From: Breznakia pachnodae
Lineage (GTDB): Bacteria; Bacillota_I; Bacilli_A; Erysipelotrichales; Erysipelotrichaceae
Assembly (NCBI RefSeq): GCF_030814225.1
Contig: NZ_JAUSUR010000001.1
Location: forward strand, 310,001 to 374,000
Direction of reading: 5' to 3'
Length of the DNA: 64,000 nucleotides
Part shown: positions 8,203 through 17,589 of the stretch, in pieces
Layout: each line of letters starts with the position of its first letter
Position numbering within the stretch: the stretch's first letter is position 1
The notes under the pieces: model-generated
What the model saw: only the letters and a program-made list of their open reading frames with translations
What the model was told of the DNA's origin: nothing
Database searches by the model: none
Translations under genes and position numbers: made by a program

Positions 8203-9574
8203 TTTGTTCCTCCATTGTAACCTCGCCTTTATTTTGGCGACATATAAATTCACCTATGATAATAAATATGACAGCCCCTATGGTAATCGGCAGTGTTGCT
8301 TCCAGTGTCGCACTATCAAACGATAATGGAACAGCTGTAAAAATAAGTGACACAATGATAACTACCATTGGACATAATGCTAAAATCTTTAAGAATAAAT
8401 CGCTTCCCTTTACTTTGAATGGTCTAGGTGTATCTGGATCAATCTTACGTAGCTTTAAGAATGCTGGGAAGATTGGAATATAAGATAATAAGAACATTAC
8501 TAAGTTAAGAGCAAAGAAACTCCAGAATAAATCTTGGTTTGGAATAATTGGTGCAATTAACACAACTACGCTAGCAACAATTCCATTCATCAAAGCTGCC
8601 CCTGTTGGCATTTGATTTTTCTTTGATTCATGTTTGAATACTTTTGGCATATCACCATTTTTTGCTGCATAAGATGCAACACTATTTACTCCTAATGACC
8701 AAGAAATCATGTTTCCAAATAATGTTAGCAAGAATAGTACTGCTGATACTTTTACTAATAACCCTGTAGGTTCATTCGTCATTAAGATAATCGCATCGAC
8801 TAATCCACTACTTGTACTAATATCTGCAGTCGGTATTGCTACACCAATTCCAAACGCTGAGAACATGTAGATTCCTGCAATAACAAGACCTCCAATAATA
8901 ATTGCTTTTGGAATTTGTTTGCTTGGATTTTCCATATCACCTGATAATGTACAGATAACTTCAAATCCTAACATATTAAATAAGATTACGGATACGTAAG
9001 ATAAACTATCCAAATCAAAGGATGGGAGAATTGATGAAACCGTAATTTCATTTGCTACTCCTTGCGTAAGCGCTACATAGATTCCAAGTCCTCCTAATAG
9101 AAGTGCCAAGAATACTTTTATAACAGCTGCACCGTTTAAAATCCATACCGAATCTGATACTGGATAAAAACTGATAAATACTATAATCCAAATAAATGCT
9201 AGTTCAATTAATAAGGCAGGAATCGTTCCTATTTCTGCCCCAGTAATCAAGGTAATCATATCTGGGAATACAACAGCTAATGAAGCCATCCATAATGGAA
9301 AGTTAATCCAGTAATACCAAGATGCTCTACTTCCCATTCTTGAGCCAAAAGCTTTTCTAACCCAGTCGTATAATCCCCCTTCACCATCATACGTTGTTCC
9401 TAATTCTGAAGAGATCAACCCATATGGTAATAAGAAGATCAACATTAATAAGATCCACCAGAAATACTGCGAGTTCCCTATTGCTGCAACGGGTGCAGCT
9501 GCTTCCGCAACGAATACAACACAGATTACTAATAGGATGGCATCTATCATTCTAAATTTTTTCTTTTTTGACAT
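8189..9574 (-). CDS. aguD: agmatine/putrescine antiporter, APC family
   Basis: This 461-residue polytopic protein has about twelve hydrophobic segments and belongs to the amino acid-polyamine-organocation family. Its position inside the agmatine operon indicates that it exchanges external agmatine for internal putrescine. Visible family features are the N-terminal substrate region ([11 protein letters not shown]), [16 protein letters not shown] and the [18 protein letters not shown] block. It lies 23 bases after carbamate kinase, and its 3' end overlaps aguA. Substrate assignment is by context; the sequence alone supports only APC-type antiport. Confidence 0.88.
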   Translation of the reverse strand: MSKKKKFRMIDAILLVICVVFVAEAAAPVAAIGNSQYFWWILLMLIFLLPYGLISSELGTTYDGEGGLYDWVRKAFGSRMGSRASWYYWINFPLWMASLAVVFPDMITLITGAEIGTIPALLIELAFIWIIVFISFYPVSDSVWILNGAAVIKVFLALLLGGLGIYVALTQGVANEITVSSILPSFDLDSLSYVSVILFNMLGFEVICTLSGDMENPSKQIPKAIIIGGLVIAGIYMFSAFGIGVAIPTADISTSSGLVDAIILMTNEPTGLLVKVSAVLFLLTLFGNMISWSLGVNSVASYAAKNGDMPKVFKHESKKNQMPTGAALMNGIVASVVVLIAPIIPNQDLFWSFFALNLVMFLLSYIPIFPAFLKLRKIDPDTPRPFKVKGSDLFLKILALCPMVVIIVSLIFTAVPLSFDSATLEATLPITIGAVIFIIIGEFICRQNKGEVTMEEQNENT

Positions 9575-9597
9575 TTATAGTGCCCCTTTCATTATGG

Positions 9598-10536
9598 TTA
9601 CATGTGGATTGTTGTTCCACTCTCACCTTTCATTGCCAATGGTGCTTTTTCAAGAGATGCAATAATTGCTTTTCTTCCTTTACCACTGCTAGCAAACTGC
9701 ATTGCTGCCTCTACTTTCGGCGACATACTACCAGGTGCAAAATGTCCTTCTTTTGCATATTGTTTCGCTTCTTCCACACTCATTTCTTCTAATGCTTGTT
9801 GGTTTTCCTTTCCAAAGTTAATTGCCACACGATCAACTGCAGTTAATATAAACAGATAGTCTGCTCCTATTTCCTGTGCTAGTTTCGCTGATGCAAAATC
9901 TTTATCAATAACTGCAGGTACACCTTCGTAATCACCATCATCGTTGATGTAGACAGGAATTCCCCCTCCTCCACATGCAATAACGATGTACTCATTATCT
10001 AGTAAGTTTAAGATTGATGCCTTTTCTGCGATATCGATTGGCTTTGGTGAAGCAACAACCTGACGAAATCCTCTTCCAGAATCCTCTACATAGTGGAAGT
10101 TAATATCTTCTTTCGCCATTTCTTCAATTTTTTCTTTACTATAGAATGCTCCAATTGGTTTATTTGGATTTTGAAACGCTGAATCTTCTTTATCCACTAC
10201 AACCTGTGTAACCACTGTTGCCACATTCCAAGGCATTCCTTGTTTTCTTAGTTCTTTTTTAATTCCTTTTTGTAAGTGATACCCAATGTATCCTTGTGAC
10301 ATTGCAGTACATTCCATTAACTGTAAAGGTACTACTTTATCACTTTGTTGTGATGCCAGATCAAATGCAAGGTTAATCATCCCTACCTGTGGTCCATTCC
10401 CATGACTTATTATAATTTCATGTCCCTGAGCAATTAAACCAATTAATGAAGGAGTTGCTGCATCAATCATTTCTTGTTGTTCTTTAGGATTGTTTCCTAA
10501 TGCATTTCCTCCTAAAGCTATTACGATTCTTGACAT
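9598..10536 (-). CDS. aguC: carbamate kinase of the agmatine pathway
   Basis: This enzyme converts carbamoyl phosphate plus ADP into ATP, ammonia and CO2, the energy-yielding step of the pathway. The 312-residue protein starts MSRIVIALGGNALGN and has the amino-acid-kinase-fold motifs SHGNGPQVG, GGGGIPVY and DKDFASAKLA, plus GSMSPKVEAA near the end. All are typical of ArcC/AguC. It lies between the carbamoyltransferase (10-base gap) and the antiporter. Confidence 0.95.
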   Translation of the reverse strand: MSRIVIALGGNALGNNPKEQQEMIDAATPSLIGLIAQGHEIIISHGNGPQVGMINLAFDLASQQSDKVVPLQLMECTAMSQGYIGYHLQKGIKKELRKQGMPWNVATVVTQVVVDKEDSAFQNPNKPIGAFYSKEKIEEMAKEDINFHYVEDSGRGFRQVVASPKPIDIAEKASILNLLDNEYIVIACGGGGIPVYINDDGDYEGVPAVIDKDFASAKLAQEIGADYLFILTAVDRVAINFGKENQQALEEMSVEEAKQYAKEGHFAPGSMSPKVEAAMQFASSGKGRKAIIASLEKAPLAMKGESGTTIHM

Positions 10537-10546
10537 AAGTATCTCC

Positions 10547-11569
10547 TTATTTTAGATATTCAAGACGTTCTTCCATGAAAGCATCTAGTTCTTCTTTCGC
10601 TTCCATTTTTTGTAGTTCTGTTGGTTCTTTCTTATATCTAGTAAAGTAAACCAATAAACCACGCATTGCCGTTAAACGGTTTCCAGCTTCTTCAAATGCT
10701 ACTGAGATATCACTATCTAATACTTCATCAGTAACATCTTCTCCACGTGTTGCTGGCAAACAGTGCATGAATTTAGCTCCTAAGTTCGCCATTTGCATTA
10801 AATCACGGTTTACCTGGTAATCGTGGAATACACGTTTACGTTCTTCTTCTGGCATTTCATCTTCATATAATCCATACCAAACATCTGTATATACAAAGTC
10901 AGCACCAGTCATAGCAGATACTTTGTCATCAGTTACATCCCATGTACCACCAGATATTTTACAGTTTGCTTCCATAATCGCTTTATGATCAGCATTTAGT
11001 TGATGTGTCTTTGGTCCATAGTGTACAAAGTTCATTCCTAGTTTTGTAGTTATAAATCCTAGAGAAGCACACACTTGAGTACCATCACCTACGAATACTA
11101 CTTTACAGTCTTCTAATTTTTTTCCTTTTGGTAAGTTTTCTACAATTGTACATAAGTCACCAATTTCTTGTGTCGGATGATTATAGTCTGACATCCCATT
11201 TAATACTGGGATTGTGCTAACACTAGCGAATTTCACTACTGTATCATGTTCAATTACTCTAGCCATTACAATATCAATTAGGTTTGATAATACTCTACCA
11301 GTATCTTCAATTGTTTCATGTCCACCCAGTTGAATCATTCCAGGTCCTAAGTACTGTGCATGTCCACCCAATTGTGTCATTGCTGTTTCAAATGAAACTC
11401 TTGTACGTGTTGATGATTGTTGGAAGATCATTCCTAATGTCTTATCTTTCAACAATGGAGGATAGTAACCATTGTTGATGCATTTCTTTAATTTCAAAGA
11501 AAGATCAATGATGTCTAATAGTTCCTCTTTTGTAAAATCATTTGTGTCAATAAAGTGTCTTAATTCCAT
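10547..11569 (-). CDS. ptcA: putrescine carbamoyltransferase
   Basis: This enzyme phosphorolyses N-carbamoylputrescine to putrescine and carbamoyl phosphate. The 340-residue protein carries the carbamoyl-phosphate motif [23 protein letters not shown] and [12 protein letters not shown] charged C-terminal helix extension (about 25 residues after VYFTRYK) distinguishes putrescine carbamoyltransferases from ornithine carbamoyltransferases. The substrate-loop sequence [20 protein letters not shown] also fits PtcA/AguB rather than ArcB. It is the first gene of the operon, downstream of the divergent control region it shares with the aguR-like gene. Confidence 0.94.
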   Translation of the reverse strand: MELRHFIDTNDFTKEELLDIIDLSLKLKKCINNGYYPPLLKDKTLGMIFQQSSTRTRVSFETAMTQLGGHAQYLGPGMIQLGGHETIEDTGRVLSNLIDIVMARVIEHDTVVKFASVSTIPVLNGMSDYNHPTQEIGDLCTIVENLPKGKKLEDCKVVFVGDGTQVCASLGFITTKLGMNFVHYGPKTHQLNADHKAIMEANCKISGGTWDVTDDKVSAMTGADFVYTDVWYGLYEDEMPEEERKRVFHDYQVNRDLMQMANLGAKFMHCLPATRGEDVTDEVLDSDISVAFEEAGNRLTAMRGLLVYFTRYKKEPTELQKMEAKEELDAFMEERLEYLK

Positions 11570-11943
11570 AACTTTTCTCCTTTTCCATTCACTTGTTATG
11601 TAAATATGTAATTGTGAAAGCGTAACATATGTAGTTATTAAACTTTATTCAGTTGTTAGAAACCACATACGTCAGTTGTAATTATGTTTTTACGAAGGAA
11701 TGTCCAATTCAATGACATTAATTTTTGAATAAGATCAATTGCCCTACACATGTTACGTCTTTGACATCTTCAACTTACTACTTAATGTAAGGGGTTACAT
11801 TAGGAAAAAGGTTATAATTTGGTTATATTTTCTCTATAACTAAAGTTATGTTTTATCTAAACCTTTGGTTTATGATATACTTTTCTTTGACACTAATTTT
11901 ATGATTTGCCATGATTTGTGTAAGGGGTTACAAGGAGAACGTT
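11570..11943. promoter_or_regulatory. divergent control region between ptcA and the aguR-like gene, with repeated boxes
   Basis: No gene fits in this gap. It contains two sets of repeats. A 13-bp box at 11621-11633 recurs inverted at 11745-11757 with 12 of 13 matches (core GTAACAT). TGTAAGGGGTTACA occurs at 11786-11799 and again at 11919-11932; the first copy extends to an 8-bp-arm palindrome around GGGG (11783-11802), and the second abuts the regulator's ribosome-binding site. They are candidate operators for the operon and for the regulator's own gene. Confidence 0.5.
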
Positions 11944-12915
11944 ATGGATACACTCAATACTCTATTATTTATATTCAGTGTTGTACTTATACTGATTCCA
12001 GTATTTTCATCAGGTGCATCCTTACTGACATATATCAAAACAAAAGAAAAGGTCTTCCTCTATGCAACATTGTTGCTGATGACCTTTATCTGTGACTTAA
12101 CATTTCTACATTATATTGATTTCTATCACTCCTCTACTACTGTGCTTCCTGATACGTTTATCAGTTTTGCACCATTTAAAATATTATTATTCTCAATTAT
12201 GCTGATATTAAATATGTTAATTGTCTTACATATCTTTAAGAAAGAAGTAAAAGCAAAGTATTTCTTATTTATACCTATCTTTGTAGCAATTGAAGTAATC
12301 TTAAAAGTTATGCCAGAAAACAATCTGATGATATGGATGTTTTATACAACCAGACAAGTCTTTTCAATTATTGTATTACTATTTTTCTATTATTCTTATG
12401 TACGATGTACAAACGCAAATATTAAAAAAGTAGCGAAGAAGTTTGTAGGAGTAATTGGAATTCTAATTCTATTGAATCTAATTATTGTAATCGAAGATGC
12501 ATTGGTATCTTCTCAACAGGAAGCATTCTCTACTTCAGGTTTAATATTTAAGGAACGTAACTTTACGGAAAATTTGTACTGGATGGTAGTTACTATACTG
12601 ATCTTCAGCAATACCCTTCCTGTAATTCGTCAGTTAGAAATACCAACTATGTCTAAGTCAGAACGTATATCACAAGATATACAAGCCTTTACGACTTCGA
12701 TACAGCTTACCAGACGCGAATTAGAGATATTCCACCTCATTATCTAGCACACTGGAAATAGTGAGATAGCAGAGCAGTTATGCATCTCAAGTGGAACATT
12801 AAAAGCACACATTCATAATATTTATGCAAAGGCTGATGTCAGTCATCGTAATGAACTAATAAAAAAGGCAAGTGAATACTCAGTTCCTGAAGATACAATA
12901 GTCAATGAAATATAA
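11944..12915 (+). pseudogene. aguR: AguR-like membrane LuxR-family regulator, interrupted by an in-frame TAG
   Basis: The N-terminal 225 or so residues hold about seven hydrophobic segments, followed by a cytoplasmic linker and a LuxR-type helix-turn-helix. This is the layout of AguR, the membrane-bound activator of agmatine operons in lactic acid bacteria. Codon 268 is TAG (12745-12747), directly after LTRRELEIFHLII. The same frame then continues for 55 codons as a clean LuxR recognition region (GNSEIAEQLCISSGTLKAHI) up to TAA at 12913. One base change in a GAG, AAG or CAG codon would explain it. As it stands the product lacks the DNA-binding helices. The start at 11944 has AAGGAG upstream. 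Confidence 0.85.
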
Positions 12916-12946
12916 AAAGGATGATTCTTTATTGAATCATCCTTTG
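12915..12946. terminator. bidirectional terminator between the aguR-like gene and ymdB
   Basis: A 12-bp stem (AAAGGATGATTC with GAATCATCCTTT, 6-base loop) is flanked by A/T runs on both sides. It begins at the aguR-frame stop, and the ymdB stop codon (12937-12939) lies inside the stem. Confidence 0.85.
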
Positions 12947-13722
12947 CTTTCTTCTGGTCGAATCTGAATTCTTGAAATATTTGTAGCACATTTGTTTTCT
13001 GTATCAATATCAATTAATACAGCTGAGAAGATACCTTCTCCTTCAGCGACAGTAAAGCGTGTTTTCTCATTTGTTAAGAAACGAATAGTAACTTCTTCCA
13101 CATCACGACCAATGATGCTGTCATAAGCTCCACACATTCCGACATCGCTAATAAATGCACATTTACCAATAATTCTTTCATCTGCCGTCTGTACATGTGT
13201 ATGTGTACCAACAACTACCTGCAGTTTATCTTTAAAGACATTTGCAAATGCTGTTTTTTCACTAGTTGCTTCTCCATGTAAATCAACGAAATAAATATCC
13301 GCATCTACTTCATCCAATACTTCATTCATACAAGTAAAGGGAGATTCATCAACATTGTGCATAAACACTTCACACATTAGATTACAAACACAAACCTTAA
13401 CCCCTCCAACATCAACAACTTTATAATATTGTCCATATCCTGTAGGTTCTAGATTCATAGGAACTATCATATTCTTAGCATCATCAATAAAATTGAAGAT
13501 TGTATCTTTTGAATATGTATGGTTCCCCATTGTAATCACATCGACACCATAATTTAATAACTGATTGTAAATCTTATAGGTGATACCTTTTCCATGAGCA
13601 GAGTTTTCTCCATTCGCAATTACCAGATCAACATTATGTTGTTCCTTCAAACTTTGAACATGCTCGCCTACCATCTTTCTACCGACAGCACCAACAACAT
13701 CACCAACGAATAATATTCTCAT
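12937..13722 (-). CDS. ymdB: YmdB-type metallophosphoesterase (TIGR00282)
   Basis: This 261-residue metal-dependent phosphoesterase is of the YmdB type; Bacillus YmdB is a phosphodiesterase active on 2',3'-cyclic nucleotides. Metal-binding motifs are visible: FVGDVVG, NGENSAHGKGI, MGNHTYS and VGTHTHVQTAD. It directly follows rny with a one-base TAATG stop-start overlap, a pairing conserved in Bacillota. Its own stop lies inside the shared terminator stem. Confidence 0.92.
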   Translation of the reverse strand: MRILFVGDVVGAVGRKMVGEHVQSLKEQHNVDLVIANGENSAHGKGITYKIYNQLLNYGVDVITMGNHTYSKDTIFNFIDDAKNMIVPMNLEPTGYGQYYKVVDVGGVKVCVCNLMCEVFMHNVDESPFTCMNEVLDEVDADIYFVDLHGEATSEKTAFANVFKDKLQVVVGTHTHVQTADERIIGKCAFISDVGMCGAYDSIIGRDVEEVTIRFLTNEKTRFTVAEGEGIFSAVLIDIDTENKCATNISRIQIRPEESKG

Positions 13723-15272
13723 TATTTTGCTATTTCATTTGCCCGAGTTTCACGAATAACCGTTACTTTAATTTGTCCTGGGTATGTAAGTTCTGACTCG
13801 ATTTTATCTTTCAATTCACGTGCCAACTTCATACAAGCGGGATCATCTAACTTATCTGGTGAAACAAAAACTCGAATCTCTCTTCCGGCTTGGATTGCAT
13901 ATGTACTTTCCACTCCATCGAAAGATTTTGATATCCTTTCTAAGTCCTCTAGACGTTTTATATAATTTTGCATCTGTTCTTTACGTGCACCAGGTCTTGC
14001 TGCACTTAATGTATCAGCTGCATATACTAAATTAGAAATTAAGTATTTTGCTTCTACTTCACCATGGTGAGATTGAATTGCATTTAATACAACTGGATCC
14101 TCTCCATGTTTCTTTGCAAATTTATATCCTAGTTCAACGTGACTTCCATCCACTTCATAGTCAATTGATTTCCCAATATCATGAAGCAATCCAGCACGTT
14201 TTGCTAATACTTGATTCAGTCCTAATTCAGCAGCCATCATACCAGTTAAGTATGCAACTTCCATTGAATGTTGAAGTGCATTTTGACCATAACTATAACG
14301 GTACTTCAATTTACCTACTAAACGAACCATATCTTTATCCATTTTACCAATTCCAAGTTTGAAGATAGCATCTTCTCCAGCTTTCATAATCGCTGTATCC
14401 ATCTCTTTTTTGACTTTACGAACGACTTCTTCAATTCTTCCAGGTTGGATTCTTCCATCTTTAATCAAATTCTCCAGAGCTTGACGAGCAATCTCACGAC
14501 GAATTGGATCAAAACATGAAAGTGTTATTACTTCTGGTGTATCATCAATATTTAAATCAACCCCAGTTGCTTGTTCAATCGCTTTAATATTACGACCTTC
14601 ACGACCAATAATTCTTCCCTTCATTTCTTCTGAAGGTAATGTTACAACTGAAACCATACGGTCAGCTGCTTCATCTTGTGATAAACGTTGTACAGCTAAT
14701 GCAATAATATTTTTCGCTTTATCATCTGCTGTATCTTTTGCATCATCTTCACGTTCTTTAATATACGATACTACTTCATTATCCATACGTTTTTCAACGA
14801 TACTGAATAACTCATCTTTTGCCTGTTGGCTAGACATCGCTGCGATTCGTTCAAGTTCTTCAACCTGAGTATCAATGCGACGGTCCAATTCTTCTTCTTT
14901 CTTGTCCAATGCTGACAATTTTTCACTTAATTGCGTATTTTTCTTATCTACCTGTAATTCTTTATTCGTTAAAGTTTCATCTCTAAAATTAAGATTGTCT
15001 TCACGACGTAAAAGTTGGCTCTCCTTTTCCAGAAGTTCCTCATTACGCTTTTTTTCTTCTTTTTCTGCATTAAGTTTCATTTCATGAGCTTGTGTCTTAC
15101 CTTCTAATACTGCTTGTTTAACAATATTGTCGGCTTTCGACTCAGCTTCCTGTATTGTAAGTTTTGCTTGATGTTTGCTTTTTGTAATTCCCATCTTACC
15201 GGCAATCACCATAATGGCAAGCCCGATAATAACACCAATAACACCAGACAAGAGGATTGTAGATATATCCAT
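13722..15272 (-). CDS. rny: ribonuclease Y
   Basis: RNase Y is a membrane-anchored endoribonuclease that starts bulk mRNA decay. The 516-residue protein has an N-terminal membrane helix (about 5-25), a long charged coiled coil (about 30-170), a KH domain (GRIIGREGRNIKAIE) and an HD hydrolase domain with HSMEVAYLTG and HDIGKSIDYE. The length is exactly the family norm. It shares a base with ymdB at 13722. Its upstream neighbour is recA, separated by that gene's terminator, so it probably has its own promoter in 15273-15395. Confidence 0.97.
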   Translation of the reverse strand: MDISTILLSGVIGVIIGLAIMVIAGKMGITKSKHQAKLTIQEAESKADNIVKQAVLEGKTQAHEMKLNAEKEEKKRNEELLEKESQLLRREDNLNFRDETLTNKELQVDKKNTQLSEKLSALDKKEEELDRRIDTQVEELERIAAMSSQQAKDELFSIVEKRMDNEVVSYIKEREDDAKDTADDKAKNIIALAVQRLSQDEAADRMVSVVTLPSEEMKGRIIGREGRNIKAIEQATGVDLNIDDTPEVITLSCFDPIRREIARQALENLIKDGRIQPGRIEEVVRKVKKEMDTAIMKAGEDAIFKLGIGKMDKDMVRLVGKLKYRYSYGQNALQHSMEVAYLTGMMAAELGLNQVLAKRAGLLHDIGKSIDYEVDGSHVELGYKFAKKHGEDPVVLNAIQSHHGEVEAKYLISNLVYAADTLSAARPGARKEQMQNYIKRLEDLERISKSFDGVESTYAIQAGREIRVFVSPDKLDDPACMKLARELKDKIESELTYPGQIKVTVIRETRANEIAK

Positions 15273-15393
15273 AATAAATCCTCCTCATGTTTCTAATCTT
15301 TTTATTACGAGTGTATCCAAAATACACCTATATATATAATACATAAAAAAGCACATTTTTTCAACGAAAATATCCTCGCTGAATCCCTTGCAA

Positions 15394-15421
15394 GCAAAAA
15401 CAGTGATGAACATCACTGTTT
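15394..15421 (-). terminator. recA terminator
   Basis: An 11-bp perfect stem, AAACAGTGATG / CATCACTGTTT (15398-15408 with 15411-15421), is followed on the minus strand by T-rich sequence just after the recA stop. Confidence 0.85.
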
Positions 15422-15428
15422 CGTTTGT

Positions 15429-16493
15429 TTATTTTGCTTCAACTTCTTCTTTTGGTGCCTCTTCTGCTTCTTCTTCCACTGGAGGATGTAATTTTTCTTT
15501 TACCTTATCTCCAATTTCTTTTAGTAAGTCTGGATTGTCTTTCAAGAATGCTTTTGTCGTTTCTTTTCCTTGTCCAATCTTTTCACCGTTGTAAGAGAAC
15601 CAAGCTCCACTCTTGTTTACGATGTCATAATCAACTGCTAAGTCCAATACTTCAGCAACATATGAAATACCTTCTCCATACATAATTTCAACTTGTGCAA
15701 TCTTAAATGGAGGTGCTACCTTGTTTTTAACAATCTTAACATTAACTTTATTACCAACAACATCCGTACCAATCTTAATTGCTTCGCTACGACGAATATC
15801 AATACGTACTGATGAATAGAACTTCAACGCTCTACCTCCTGGTGTTGTTTCTGGGTTTCCAAACATAATTCCTACTTTTTCACGTAACTGGTTAATAAAG
15901 ATTGCTGTACATTCACTCTTGTTCATAACTCCAGATAACTTACGCATTGCTTTTGACATCAAACGAGCTTGTAACCCTACCTGAGAGTCTCCCATTTCAC
16001 CATCTAATTCTGCTTGTGGAACAAGTGCAGCAACTGAATCGACTACTACTAAGTCAATTGCACCACTGCGAATCAACATTTCAGTAATTTCTAATGCTTG
16101 TTCTCCAGAATCTGGTTGCGATAAAATTAGTTCTTCAATATCAACACCTAAGTTTTTCGCATATAGTGGATCAATCGCGTTTTCCGCATCAATAAATGCA
16201 GCTCTTCCACCACTTTTTTGCACTTCCGCAATCGCATGTAATGCAAGAGTAGTTTTCCCACTTGATTCAGGACCATATACTTCAATGATTCTTCCTCTAG
16301 GGTATCCACCAATACCTAATGCTTCATCAACCTTGATACTTCCAGAACTGATTGCATCAATTGCAACAGCACTACGATCACCAAGTTTCATGATTGCTTC
16401 TTTACCAAATTGTTTTCTTATCGCGCCTAACGCATCTTCTAATAAAGCATCTTTTTTGTCAGCTGCTTTGTCATTTACTTTTTTTTCTGCCAT
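15429..16493 (-). CDS. recA: recombinase RecA
   Basis: RecA forms the nucleoprotein filament for homologous recombination and triggers the SOS response. The 354-residue protein has the Walker A motif GPESSGKTT, the [11 protein letters not shown]alker B region, the L2 and ATP-cap sequences ([20 protein letters not shown]) and a Glu-rich acidic tail. I start it at 16493 ([14 protein letters not shown]), which has GAGGAGG upstream; the longer frame to 16520 lacks such a site. It follows pncC by 42 bases in the conserved pgsA-pncC-recA order. I did not find a clear LexA box in the short upstream gap. Confidence 0.98.
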   Translation of the reverse strand: MAEKKVNDKAADKKDALLEDALGAIRKQFGKEAIMKLGDRSAVAIDAISSGSIKVDEALGIGGYPRGRIIEVYGPESSGKTTLALHAIAEVQKSGGRAAFIDAENAIDPLYAKNLGVDIEELILSQPDSGEQALEITEMLIRSGAIDLVVVDSVAALVPQAELDGEMGDSQVGLQARLMSKAMRKLSGVMNKSECTAIFINQLREKVGIMFGNPETTPGGRALKFYSSVRIDIRRSEAIKIGTDVVGNKVNVKIVKNKVAPPFKIAQVEIMYGEGISYVAEVLDLAVDYDIVNKSGAWFSYNGEKIGQGKETTKAFLKDNPDLLKEIGDKVKEKLHPPVEEEAEEAPKEEVEAK

Positions 16494-16535
16494 AATTTCC
16501 TCCTCTATTATTATTCGCAAAATTACAGATATATC

Positions 16536-16994
16536 CTATTTATTAAGTCGTTCTAATACTTTTTCCTTTAAATATTCACACACCTGTTCTCTGATTTCAT
16601 TTCGCGATCCCTTAAAAATCATTTCATATGTCGTGACTTCCTCTTTTACTAGAACACCCATATATACTAAACCTACAGGTTTGCCATCCATTACATCTGG
16701 ACCAGCATTCCCACTACAAGAAACTACGATATCACTTGTGAACATCTTTTTCCCTTGTACTGCCATCGCGTGCGCACACTGTTTTGAAATCACACCATAC
16801 TCAGCGATTAACTTTTTATCTACATGTAATACATCTTCTTTAATAACTGTCTGATAAGTAACCAGACTACCTTTTAATACTGAAGATGCACCTGCAACAC
16901 CACTAACAAGAGCAGCAAACATACCACCAGTTAAACTTTCGATACTGGCAATTGTCAGATTTTCTTCTTTTAGTCTTGCCACTAATTCTTTCAT
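16536..16994 (-). CDS. pncC: CinA C-terminal domain / nicotinamide-nucleotide amidohydrolase
   Basis: This 152-residue protein corresponds to the stand-alone C-terminal (PncC) domain of CinA, which deamidates NMN for NAD salvage. It shows IASIESLTGGMFAALVSGVAGASSV-type family sequence near the start (catalytic Ser region ESLTGG) and SCSGNAGPD. The N-terminal molybdopterin-binding-like domain of full CinA is absent, as in many Bacillota. Its start overlaps the pgsA stop by one base (TAATG). Confidence 0.9.
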   Translation of the reverse strand: MKELVARLKEENLTIASIESLTGGMFAALVSGVAGASSVLKGSLVTYQTVIKEDVLHVDKKLIAEYGVISKQCAHAMAVQGKKMFTSDIVVSCSGNAGPDVMDGKPVGLVYMGVLVKEEVTTYEMIFKGSRNEIREQVCEYLKEKVLERLNK

Positions 16995-17587
16995 TATTTA
17001 CTCTCCATAATATATTGTTTACATTGTTGAAAATAAACAATACCACTATAAGCAGAAATAATTGCTGATATCCATACTAACCATTCTCCCACTTCAAGTC
17101 CAAAGAAAGCGAATGGAATATCATTCAATAATACAACGATAATTGTTACCATTTGAAGTACTGTCTTTAACTTTCCCCAGATTCCTGCAGCAACAACAAC
17201 ACCTTTTTGTGCTGCCATCATCCGCATCGCATCAACAATCGTATCACGCCATATCATGAATAAAACTGGTACGATAGAAACCGTACCAGATACAGCTAAT
17301 AATATAAAAACTGTATTTACTAACAACTTATCTGCAATTGGATCAATAAACTTTCCAAATGATGTAATCATTTTATATTTTCTTGCGATGTATCCATCAA
17401 GAAAATCCGTAAATGAAGCAACTGCAAATATAATTAATGTAATAACTTGCGTTCCTGGTAATACTATATCACCAATAGTCCATGTAAACATTGTGATTCC
17501 ATAATCTGTGAATGGAAACATATATACAAAGACAATTACAGGAACTAACAATACTCTGAAGATAGACAATTTATTAGGTAAATTCAT
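16994..17587 (-). CDS. pgsA: CDP-diacylglycerol-glycerol-3-phosphate 3-phosphatidyltransferase
   Basis: PgsA makes phosphatidylglycerol phosphate, the precursor of acidic membrane lipids. The 197-residue membrane protein has the CDP-alcohol phosphotransferase motif as D(x2)DG(x2)AR(x8)G(x3)D: DFLDGYIARKYKMITSFGKF followed by IDPIAD. Several hydrophobic helices surround it. It lies 2 bases after the RodZ-like gene and overlaps pncC by one base, so it is tightly coupled in the cluster. Confidence 0.95.
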   Translation of the reverse strand: MNLPNKLSIFRVLLVPVIVFVYMFPFTDYGITMFTWTIGDIVLPGTQVITLIIFAVASFTDFLDGYIARKYKMITSFGKFIDPIADKLLVNTVFILLAVSGTVSIVPVLFMIWRDTIVDAMRMMAAQKGVVVAAGIWGKLKTVLQMVTIIVVLLNDIPFAFFGLEVGEWLVWISAIISAYSGIVYFQQCKQYIMESK

Positions 17588-17589
17588 GA

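Noticed and set aside
11612..11626. cre-like sequence (TGAAAGCGTAAC) upstream of ptcA, suggesting CcpA repression
   Set aside because: It misses the conserved right-hand CA of the consensus and overlaps the GTAACAT box, so it cannot be claimed as a catabolite site.
12745..12747. Programmed readthrough of TAG in the regulator gene
   Set aside because: No downstream structure or special codon context is evident; a simple nonsense change or sequencing error is more likely, so it is not claimed as recoding.
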